This document shows positions 7,319 through 14,096 of a stretch of 18,020 nucleotides of DNA, piece after piece. The stretch comes from Campylobacteraceae bacterium. Its GTDB lineage: Bacteria; Campylobacterota; Campylobacteria; Campylobacterales; Campylobacteraceae. The stretch's first letter is position 1. Each line of letters begins with the position of its first letter. Location: positions 1 to 18,020 of the forward strand of contig JAIRKW010000018.1 in the NCBI GenBank assembly GCA_031259875.1. Reading direction: 5' to 3'. Under the pieces are notes generated by a model, which was given only the letters and a program-made list of their open reading frames with translations, was not told where the DNA came from and did no database searches. Position numbers and translations under genes: made by a program.

Positions 7319-7866
7319 GTAGCAAGAGTAAAGTATGTCCAAACTAAACCTGCAAATATTAATAAAATAACCGGCGCCATATAAGGCTTATCGCTGAATA
7401 CAGCGAAAAATTTAGTAAAATATGTACCGGCATAGTAACTGCCAAATCCCATCACAAATGCCCACAAACAAGCGCCAATCACGCTGATAGAGTTAAATTT
7501 GAGTAATGGGTATTTTGTAAAACCGATAGCCAGAGGCACTAAAGTTTTAAGGCCGTAAATAAATTTTTGCATAATGATAATTTTCGCCCCCTGCCTTTTA
7601 ATGAGCAAGTGACTTAAGGCGAGTTTTCTGCGGTGTTTTTTAATATAAGGCATAACAGCACTTTTATTGTATCTGCTAAGCCATACCAAAATAGCGTCAC
7701 CAGTGATATTTGCGGCCATAGCCGTAGCAATGCAAATCCATATATTCATGCTTCCCTGCGAAGACAATATACCGGCAGCTACAAGCGCTACTATACCGCC
7801 TGAAAGGGAGTAAAAAAAAAGTATTAAATAGCCGTAAATGCTCAAGTTATTTATAATCTCTTCCAA
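7294..7866 (-). CDS. DedA-family integral membrane protein
   Basis: A 190-residue polytopic membrane protein of the DedA (SNARE-associated) family. Members are needed for envelope homeostasis, and several have been linked to membrane-potential maintenance and to undecaprenyl phosphate or phospholipid translocation. Hydrophobic segments lie at about 10-35, 42-62, 108-118, 126-148 and 162-181. The family core is FIYGLKTLVPLAIGFTKYP (102-120), matching the usual R-F-x-P-G-x-R motif only partly, followed by VIGACLWA (129-136). The start is TTG at 7866 with AAGG about nine bases upstream; a later ATG would lose the first membrane segment. It lies 23 bases downstream of rny and is probably the last gene of that operon. 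Substrate not predictable. Confidence 0.85.
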   Translation of the reverse strand: MEEIINNLSIYGYLILFFYSLSGGIVALVAAGILSSQGSMNIWICIATAMAANITGDAILVWLSRYNKSAVMPYIKKHRRKLALSHLLIKRQGAKIIIMQKFIYGLKTLVPLAIGFTKYPLLKFNSISVIGACLWAFVMGFGSYYAGTYFTKFFAVFSDKPYMAPVILLIFAGLVWTYFTLATKKDKTPR

Positions 7867-7889
7867 AATTTTTGCCTTATTTTTTATTT

Positions 7890-9446
7890 TTATTTTGCGT
7901 AATCTATCGCTCTGATTTCTCTTATTACATTGACTTTTATTTCGCCCGGATATTGAACTTTAGCCTCTATCTCTTTGCTTATCTCTTTTGCTAAAAGTAC
8001 AGCTTCATCGTCATTAATAAGTTTGGCATTGGCAATAACTCTTATTTCGCGTCCCGCATTTATTGCGTATGCTTGTTTGATACCCTCTTTAGATTTTGCT
8101 ATCTCTTCGATATCCTGAACACGTTTTAGGAAACTCTCAAGCACTTCACGTCTGGCTCCTGGACGCGCAGCGGAGAGCGTATCAGCAGCACATACGGCTG
8201 CAGCTTCTATAGATGTGGCCTCTTCGTGTCCATGGTGAGCATAAATCGCATTTATAACAACAGGATGTTCTTTGTAACGCTTACAAATATCGCCTCCCAA
8301 ATCTACATGGCTTCCTGCAAACTCTTGTGTTAAAGCTTTGCCTATGTCGTGTAAAAGTCCTGCTCTTTTGGCAAGTTGTTCATTGCCTCCAAGCTCTGCA
8401 GCGATAATGCCTGCAAGATTTGCAACTTCAAGAGAGTGTCCAAGGGCATTTTGTCCGTAACTTGCACGAAATTTTAGTTTACCTATGAGTTTTATGATTT
8501 CGGGATGAATTTTTGTAAGTCCCAAATCCATAACGATGTTTTCGCCTTCTTCTCTTAGATTTTGCTCAAACTCCTCTTTGACTTTTTCATGGATGTCTTC
8601 AATACGTGCTGGCTGAATTCTACCGTCTTCTATTAAAAGTTGGATGACTTTTGTGGCAACTGCACGGCGGTAGAGATTGAAACTGCTTAAAATTATCACA
8701 TTTGGCGTATCATCTATGATAATATCCACGCCCAAAAGCATCTCAAGAGTTTTGATGTTTCTTCCCTCTTTTCCGATAATGCGTCCTTTTAAATCGTCAT
8801 CTTTAATATTTACAACATTTATAAGTCTCTCAGCAGCAAAATCTCCCGCAAATCTTGTGGTAGCCTGCGCCAATATATAATTTGCTCTGCGTTTTGCCTC
8901 CTGTTTCGCCTCTTCTTCATATTTTCTAACCACATGCGCTATCTCGGCGCGTGATTGTTCTTCTATTTTTTTTAGAATTATCTCTTTTGCTTCATGCTCG
9001 GTAAGTCCGGCGGAGTGCTCCAAAACGCGAATCGCTTCTTGAAGTTTGGTTTGATAATCTTGCTTTAATTTTATCGCTTCTGAGCTCATCTCATCAACGT
9101 CACGTTTGAAATTTTGTATTTCCTCACGTTCTTTTATCAGCTTTTTAGTATCTTCGCGAAGATTTATCTCTCTTTTTTCTATATCGGTTGATTTTAATGT
9201 GTACTCTTTTTTGAGTTTTAAAGCATCATCTTCAAAACGTCTTTTTGCATTAAGCTCAGCTTCTGCCACTTTGATATTAACATTTTTAAGTGTTAATTCC
9301 GCCTCATGCTCTATTGCTTTGGCTCTTGCTTTGGCTTGCGCAATATATATCTCATGATTTGCTGCGTCAAGTTTTTTTGCTATTATAAATCCTGCCACTC
9401 CTGTTGCAGCGGCAACAAATGTTCCTATTCCTATTTCTAAAACCAT
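7890..9446 (-). CDS. rny: Ribonuclease Y
   Basis: RNase Y is a membrane-anchored endoribonuclease that initiates mRNA decay. The 518-residue protein has the full architecture: an N-terminal transmembrane anchor (about 3-24), a long charged coiled coil (about 30-190), a KH RNA-binding domain with GRIIGKEGRN (221-230), and an HD phosphohydrolase domain with H337, the LLHDIGK motif (H366-D367), AHHGH (403-407) and the downstream AADTLSAARPGARRE segment. The ATG at 9446 follows AAGAAGAGG with good spacing. The first 80 bases lie inside the end of the upstream cyclo-ligase reading frame, an unusually long same-strand overlap. It is followed by dedA after 23 bases. The start is well supported because the anchor sequence begins at once. 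Confidence 0.97.
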   Translation of the reverse strand: MVLEIGIGTFVAAATGVAGFIIAKKLDAANHEIYIAQAKARAKAIEHEAELTLKNVNIKVAEAELNAKRRFEDDALKLKKEYTLKSTDIEKREINLREDTKKLIKEREEIQNFKRDVDEMSSEAIKLKQDYQTKLQEAIRVLEHSAGLTEHEAKEIILKKIEEQSRAEIAHVVRKYEEEAKQEAKRRANYILAQATTRFAGDFAAERLINVVNIKDDDLKGRIIGKEGRNIKTLEMLLGVDIIIDDTPNVIILSSFNLYRRAVATKVIQLLIEDGRIQPARIEDIHEKVKEEFEQNLREEGENIVMDLGLTKIHPEIIKLIGKLKFRASYGQNALGHSLEVANLAGIIAAELGGNEQLAKRAGLLHDIGKALTQEFAGSHVDLGGDICKRYKEHPVVINAIYAHHGHEEATSIEAAAVCAADTLSAARPGARREVLESFLKRVQDIEEIAKSKEGIKQAYAINAGREIRVIANAKLINDDEAVLLAKEISKEIEAKVQYPGEIKVNVIREIRAIDYAK

Positions 9447-10023
9447 TTTTTCCTCTTCTTGTCATAATGTCTGTCGGGGTTATATAAATATCGGCCTGTA
9501 CGTCGTAAGCTTCGCAAAGCTTAACTTCAGTATAACATTTTACAAGTTGAACAAAAATGGTAAGGGGCTGCGGTTTTAAAGCAGCAAAAAACTTATCATA
9601 CATCCCTTTTCCAAAACCTACTCTTCTCAAATCCCCGTCAACCCCGATGACAGGAACTACTATAATATCAACTTTATGCCTAAACCCGCAAGAATTGGCA
9701 GGTTCAAAAATATTAAACTTTTTTTTCCAAACAGGCAGTCTGTATTTTACCAATTTAAAACTGACACATTCCATAAATGGAACATATATTGTTTTGTTTC
9801 GTCTAAGTTTTGAAAAAATTTTCCGCATATCGATTTCAATTTTAAGCGGCATATATAACGCTATTGTTTTAAATTTTAATGATTTTAATATTTTTTCAAG
9901 AGATTTTATAACTGTATGTGAATTTTTGAGACGCTTTTTATCGGCGGCGCGTTTTAATTTTTCAAGAGAAATTTCACGGAATTTCTCCTTCGATAAATTA
10001 CTATTTGTGCTTTTAAGCGACAT
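9367..10023 (-). CDS. fau: 5-formyltetrahydrofolate cyclo-ligase with odd C-terminal extension
   Basis: This enzyme (methenyltetrahydrofolate synthetase) uses ATP to convert 5-formyl-THF to 5,10-methenyl-THF in one-carbon metabolism. In 218 residues it shows a basic N-terminal helix, ALYMPLKIEID, IYVPFM, DIIVVPVIGVD and the nucleotide/substrate motif GFGKGMYDKFF, and ends its domain at about ADIYITP-DIMT (residue 188). The last 30 residues (189-218) are rich in Arg, Asn and Cys and are read, in another frame, through the rny ribosome site and the rny membrane anchor. This tail is probably not part of the conserved fold: the normal stop may have been lost, or overlap maintained for coupling. 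The ATG at 10023 follows AGAGGA about ten bases upstream. First gene of a cyclo-ligase, rny, dedA operon, divergent from the thioredoxin-fold gene across 52 bp. Confidence 0.85.
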   Translation of the reverse strand: MSLKSTNSNLSKEKFREISLEKLKRAADKKRLKNSHTVIKSLEKILKSLKFKTIALYMPLKIEIDMRKIFSKLRRNKTIYVPFMECVSFKLVKYRLPVWKKKFNIFEPANSCGFRHKVDIIVVPVIGVDGDLRRVGFGKGMYDKFFAALKPQPLTIFVQLVKCYTEVKLCEAYDVQADIYITPTDIMTRRGKNGFRNRNRNICCRCNRSGRIYNSKKT

Positions 10024-10075
10024 TTGTTTATAATCCTCTTTTTAAAAAGTATTTTACAATAATAAGGATAGCTTC

Positions 10076-10588
10076 GTGATAAAATTTTTTGCTTTTTTAC
10101 TGCTGCTTTTTAGTATAACTTTTTTTTTAGGCTGCAGTGATAATGTCGACAAATCACTTGTAAAAAATCAAAATATAGCTCTAAAAACAACAGACAATAA
10201 AATCGTCACTCTAAAAAAAACACTAAACGGATTTTCGTATGATAATAAAACTTTGCTTTTGGCTTTTTTTACAACTTCGTGTATGCCATGTAATGCACAA
10301 ATTCCAAATCTAAACAATCTTCAAAATAGATATCAAAATAATCTTAATGTTATATCTCTCATCCTTGACAACAGCTCTTTAGATGATGTGCAAAATTTTA
10401 TATTCCAAAATGGTGTGAATTTTGCTGTTACATTTGATAAAAATAATTTCAAACTCTCAAATGCTCTTGGCAACATAACAAGCGTGCCGTATATGGTGAT
10501 ATATGACAAAGACGGTGCATATGTTACAGACTATACGGGAGCAGTACCCGAAGAGATGATAGAAGCAGACTTGAAGAGGATTTTTTAA
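10076..10588 (+). CDS. TlpA/ResA-like thioredoxin-fold lipoprotein
   Basis: A 170-residue thiol-disulfide protein expected outside the inner membrane. It begins with a hydrophobic signal and a lipobox-like TFFLGC; Cys20 would be lipidated, although the -3 position is Phe instead of the usual Leu. The thioredoxin-like domain carries the redox pair C69-M-P-C72 in FFTTSCMPCNAQIPNL, and the cis-proline P138 in SVPYMVIYDKDG. This arrangement fits TlpA/ResA-type proteins that reduce periplasmic disulfides, for example in cytochrome c maturation; the actual partner is unknown. The start is GTG at 10076 with AAGGA about eight bases upstream. Its stop overlaps the ftsY start by one base (TAATG), so expression is coupled to ftsY. 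Confidence 0.85.
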   Translation: MIKFFAFLLLLFSITFFLGCSDNVDKSLVKNQNIALKTTDNKIVTLKKTLNGFSYDNKTLLLAFFTTSCMPCNAQIPNLNNLQNRYQNNLNVISLILDNSSLDDVQNFIFQNGVNFAVTFDKNNFKLSNALGNITSVPYMVIYDKDGAYVTDYTGAVPEEMIEADLKRIF

Positions 10589-11469
10589 TGTTTTCCTCCA
10601 TAAAAAAAGGTCTTAGTAAAACTCTTGAAGCGATAAAAGATATTGTTCCTGCAAAACAGGAGAAAGTAAGCAAAGAGCTTTTAGAAGAGGCTCTTTTGGA
10701 AGCCGATGTAACTTACGAACTTGTCGAAGAGATAATCTACTATCTGCCGCCTCAAAACAGTGTAGGCAAAGAGGATGTTAAAAGAGTTTTAAAGTCATAT
10801 TTTATTTATGACAAAGTGCCGGTTATGCCTTCATCAACGCCGTTTACAGAACTCATTATAGGAGTAAATGGAGCCGGCAAAACAACTACTATCGCAAAAC
10901 TTGCAAATATATACAAAAAACAAAACAAAAGTGTTTTACTTGGAGCCGGTGATACTTTTAGAGCAGCAGCCATAGAGCAATTGAAATGCTGGAGCGAAAA
11001 GATAAATGTTCCGATAGTATATACCAAACAAGGACATGACCCTTCAGCTGTAGCTTACGATACGATAATTTCCGCAAAAGCGAGAAATATTGACAACGTT
11101 ATCATAGACACAGCCGGACGCTTGCACAATCAGGTAAATTTAGCCAATGAACTCAAAAAAATAGTAAAAATCTGCGATAAGGCCGACAACGGCGCGCCTC
11201 ACAGAAAGATTTTAATACTTGACGGCACACAGGGAAATTCAGCTATTAATCAAGCGCTGGCATTTAACGAAATGATAGGTATAGACGCGCTTATCATTAC
11301 AAAGCTTGATGGCACAGCAAAGGGCGGCTCTCTTTTTGGTATTGCCAAGGCTCTGCAGCTTCCGATACTTTATGTAGGCGTAGGGGAGGGGATGGATGAC
11401 CTCATACCGTTTGATGCGGAAAGCTACATAGACACTATTTTGAATGCTATTTTTGGCATAAAAGAGTAG
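10588..11469 (+). CDS. ftsY: Signal recognition particle receptor FtsY
   Basis: FtsY is the SRP-receptor GTPase that docks ribosome-nascent chain complexes at the inner membrane. The 293-residue protein has a short four-helix N domain (about 1-80) and a G domain with G1 GVNGAGKTTTIAK (92-104), DTFRAAAIEQL (122-132), G3 IIDTAGRLHNQVNL (172-185) and G4 TKLDGTAKGG (238-247). The order and the RLHNQ sequence after DTAGR identify FtsY rather than Ffh or FlhF. It lacks the long acidic N-terminal A domain of the E. coli protein; the basic first residues (FSSIKKGLSK) probably act as the membrane-targeting helix. It starts within the stop of the upstream lipoprotein gene and radA begins two bases after its stop, making a tight operon. 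Confidence 0.97.
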   Translation: MFSSIKKGLSKTLEAIKDIVPAKQEKVSKELLEEALLEADVTYELVEEIIYYLPPQNSVGKEDVKRVLKSYFIYDKVPVMPSSTPFTELIIGVNGAGKTTTIAKLANIYKKQNKSVLLGAGDTFRAAAIEQLKCWSEKINVPIVYTKQGHDPSAVAYDTIISAKARNIDNVIIDTAGRLHNQVNLANELKKIVKICDKADNGAPHRKILILDGTQGNSAINQALAFNEMIGIDALIITKLDGTAKGGSLFGIAKALQLPILYVGVGEGMDDLIPFDAESYIDTILNAIFGIKE

Positions 11470-11471
11470 TT

Positions 11472-12836
11472 ATGGCAAAGAAAAAACAGCAGCTTTTCGA
11501 GTGTCAAGCATGCGGTTTTCAAAGTGCGGTTGAGCTTGGCAAATGTCCTAACTGCGGCACATGGGGCGAGTTTTTAGAGTTAACGCAAGATCAGATAGAT
11601 ACTTTAAAATTGACGGCAAAGAGCTCAACAAACTCAAAATCCTCCCAAAGCGGCGCAAAATCCATCACGCAAATAGAAGACGAAAGTGTTGAGAGATTCA
11701 GTTCAAACAACGAAGAACTAGACTTGGTTTTAGGCGGCGGCATAGTAGAGGGCAGTCTTACGCTTATAGGCGGAAGCCCGGGGGTCGGCAAATCAACACT
11801 TCTTTTAAAAATAGGCGGAAATTTAGCTAAAATCGGCAAAAACGTACTGTACGTAAGCGGTGAAGAGTCTGCCGGCCAGATAAAACTGCGCGCCGGAAGA
11901 CTAAACAGTTTACAAGAAAATCTCTATCTTTTGTGCGAGATAAATCTTGACGCGATTTTGCACGAACTCTCTTTGAAAAAATTTGATGTGCTTATAATAG
12001 ACTCTATTCAAACGCTCTACAGTGAAAAGATATCCTCTGCACCCGGAAGTGTATCGCAGGTAAGAGAGATAACGTTCGAACTTATGCGTTATGCAAAAGA
12101 TAAAAATGTGGCGGTCTTTATCATAGGGCATATAACAAAAGAAGGCTCTATAGCAGGGCCTAGAATACTTGAACATATGGTTGATACCGTGCTCTATTTT
12201 GAGGGAGACTCAAATAGAGAGCTTAGGATATTAAGAGGTTTTAAAAATCGTTTCGGTTCAACCAGTGAAGTAGGTATTTTCGAGATGACAAAATCAGGAC
12301 TTGAAAGCGCAAAAGATATATCAAAAAAGTTTTTTACAAGAAACGATTCGCAGGCAGGTTCAGCCATAACGGTTGTCATGGAAGGTTCGCGTCCTATAGT
12401 TTTGGAAGTGCAGGCACTGCTTAGCGAGAGTACATACCCAAACCCAAAACGTGCTTCAACAGGCTATGAATTAAACCGCTTGACTATGCTTTTAGCGCTT
12501 TTGGAGCGAAAACTTGACTTGCCGTTAAACAGGTACGATGTATTTATAAATATCGCAGGCGGTATAAAAATAACTGAAACAGCCGCAGACGTAGCGATAA
12601 TAGCAGCGATAATAAGCAGTTTTAGAAACCGTCCTTTAAGTAAAGATACGGTTTTCATTGGAGAGGTCAGCCTTATCGGCGATATACGCGATGTTTTTCA
12701 GCTTGACAGCCGCCTCAAAGAAGCCAAAACACAGCATTTTAAAAAAGCCATAGTCCCATCACGCCCGCTTGAAAGTGTGGAAGGTATCAAATGCTTTGCC
12801 GTCAGTGAAGTTGCTAAAGTCATTGACTGGATGTGA
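11472..12836 (+). CDS. radA: DNA repair protein RadA (Sms)
   Basis: RadA is a RecA-related ATPase and helicase that processes recombination intermediates such as branched D-loops. The 454 residues show the complete architecture: an N-terminal C4 zinc finger (C11, C14, C25, C28 in CQAC...CPNC), a RecA-like core with Walker A GGSPGVGKST (100-109) and a Walker B-like FDVLIIDSIQ (171-180), the RadA-specific KNRFG motif (258-262), and a Lon-protease-like C-terminal domain beginning around residue 290. It starts two bases after the ftsY stop and probably shares its transcript; AAAGAG at the ftsY end may serve as ribosome site. It is the last gene of the conserved block before the accessory region; no convincing intrinsic terminator is visible after its stop. 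Confidence 0.97.
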   Translation: MAKKKQQLFECQACGFQSAVELGKCPNCGTWGEFLELTQDQIDTLKLTAKSSTNSKSSQSGAKSITQIEDESVERFSSNNEELDLVLGGGIVEGSLTLIGGSPGVGKSTLLLKIGGNLAKIGKNVLYVSGEESAGQIKLRAGRLNSLQENLYLLCEINLDAILHELSLKKFDVLIIDSIQTLYSEKISSAPGSVSQVREITFELMRYAKDKNVAVFIIGHITKEGSIAGPRILEHMVDTVLYFEGDSNRELRILRGFKNRFGSTSEVGIFEMTKSGLESAKDISKKFFTRNDSQAGSAITVVMEGSRPIVLEVQALLSESTYPNPKRASTGYELNRLTMLLALLERKLDLPLNRYDVFINIAGGIKITETAADVAIIAAIISSFRNRPLSKDTVFIGEVSLIGDIRDVFQLDSRLKEAKTQHFKKAIVPSRPLESVEGIKCFAVSEVAKVIDWM

Positions 12837-13299
12837 TTGATTTGTTGTCGTCGCACATAAATAATTATTTTTTGACTTTTACACTACAATAAAATAAACT
12901 AAATTTATCACTTGCTGTAAATTATTTATACCCAATTTGCTCGCTGCACTTTTGCCATTGCAAATATTTTCATTAGTTATCACACAGTAGTTACAACAAT
13001 AAAAATCTGATTTAGCGTATTAGTTTAAATAGCTAAAATGATACTGTAAACACGGCAGACAGTAAAAACAGTAGCAATTAACAATGCATAAAAAAAGAAA
13101 AAAATAGAGCGGATAGAGATTAATAAAGAAAGGCAGGCGCTCAATGTCAATACACCCCTCGAGCTTTACGTACAAAACACTCCCGCCGTTTGATAGTATT
13201 ATAAATCCTCATATTAAAAATCAAGATAGTAATTTATCTGCTCAAGACAAAACCATATTTATATCAGCACTATTTTGAAAGCTTGAATCTCTTTGATAA
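12837..13299 (+). other. Intergenic region after radA, no supported gene
   Basis: AT-rich DNA with no convincing gene. A 44-codon open frame (13144-13278, starting MSIHPSSFTYK) has a weak GAAAGG ribosome-like site, but it ends at TGA just before the autotransporter fragment and resembles nothing I recognise. It may be a remnant of the same decayed gene or chance. A short inverted repeat (ATTTGC at 12935, GCAAAT at 12960) is too weak to name. Confidence 0.5.
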
Positions 13300-13778
13300 T
13301 ATATTGTGCAAAACACAAATACTTCCGGAGATTATCAGGCAAACTTCGATGGAAAAGCAGATATAGGAGCTTATACTTATAGTGTAAACTTTGACAATAA
13401 CACTCAAAGTTTTTACATAGGAGACGTAACTCCATCTGGCAGTATAATTCCAGGCAAAGGAGCTGTTCTTAACAATGCTGCAGTGTCATCAATAAGCTTC
13501 TTGAATGTAAATTATCTCTCAAACTATATCAATACTCAAAACATTTTTCAAAGAATGGGAGAACTTAGAACTGAAGATAAAAACAGCGGTGATGTATGGG
13601 TAAGAACATATTTAGGAAAGCTTGGTTCGTTTGATGATAATACCAAAATAGACAGTGTAGGATACTGGGGTATTCAAATAGGAGCAGATAAACTCTCATA
13701 TCTAAGTAACGGCAGACTTTATGCCGGCTTACATTAGGATATCTGAAATCAGACACAGATTATGGCGTATTTTTGTAA
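13300..13778 (+). pseudogene. Decayed autotransporter fragment (passenger end plus start of beta-barrel)
   Basis: This piece resembles the junction of a type V autotransporter, a protein that exports its own passenger domain through an outer-membrane beta-barrel. The first part (YIVQNTNTSGDYQANF, then GKADIGAYTYSVNFDNN and SFYIGD) looks like the end of a pertactin-like passenger. The second (NYLSNYINTQNIFQRMGELR, then DVWVRTYLGKLGSF and GYWGIQIGADK) looks like the start of the barrel domain. The frame begins straight after an in-frame TAA with no credible start or signal peptide; a GTG at 13306 is available but sits mid-domain. It stops at 13737 at ...YAGLH. Skipping to the adjacent frame at 13734 restores barrel-like sequence (LGYLKSDTDYGVFL) up to a stop at 13778, showing a frameshift. 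About two thirds of the expected barrel is missing. Non-functional remnant; the family assignment is from residue patterns. Confidence 0.75.
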
Positions 13779-14096
13779 TTTTATGAAATTAATACAGATT
13801 ATAACTGCAGATAGTAATATTTTTATTGTCTTTGCTAATCGTTTTTATCATTGTTCTTTAAATACTTCAAAAGAATTTTTTGCCATTATTTTGGGTTTAT
13901 ATATTTTTATTTATTAAATGTAAAAATTTTAGTGTTTTGTAAAGATTATAAAATATATGTACTTATCATCATTTTAAACAAAATAACAATCTTAAAACAA
14001 TAAAGTTTAGCATAACATTTATAATTTATACAGTTAATTTCCGATACAATTTCCATTAATTCATTCGTGAATGTATTTTAAACAAAAGGAGTTACG
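13779..14096 (+). other. Very AT-rich spacer before the surface lipoprotein
   Basis: No open frame worth reporting. The stretch is strongly A/T-rich and carries the presumed promoter and leader of the lipoprotein gene, including a small palindrome CATTC-GT-GAATG at 14062-14073 between the -10 candidates and the ribosome site. I see no trace of the missing part of the autotransporter barrel. Confidence 0.5.
14045..14050 (+). promoter_or_regulatory. Candidate -10 box for the GLUG lipoprotein gene
   Basis: TACAAT within CCGATACAATTT, 47 bases before the ATG at 14097. A perfect TATAAT at 14020-14025 is an alternative. Both lie in AT-rich DNA where such matches are easily found by chance. The ribosome site AAAGGAG (14085-14091) is strong. 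Confidence 0.3.

Noticed and set aside
9557..10033. 158-codon open frame on the plus strand
   Set aside because: It lies fully antisense to the cyclo-ligase gene, which has clear family motifs; no recognisable domain or ribosome site.
12935..12965. ATTTGC/GCAAAT inverted repeat after radA as a terminator
   Set aside because: Only six paired bases with a 19-base loop and no T-run.
13144..13278. 44-codon open frame before the autotransporter fragment
   Set aside because: No recognisable similarity, a weak ribosome site and a location in decayed DNA; mentioned only within the intergenic description.
14062..14073. CATTC-GT-GAATG palindrome in the lipoprotein leader as an operator
   Set aside because: Only five base pairs per arm in AT-rich DNA; no matching regulator in the window, so function cannot be claimed.
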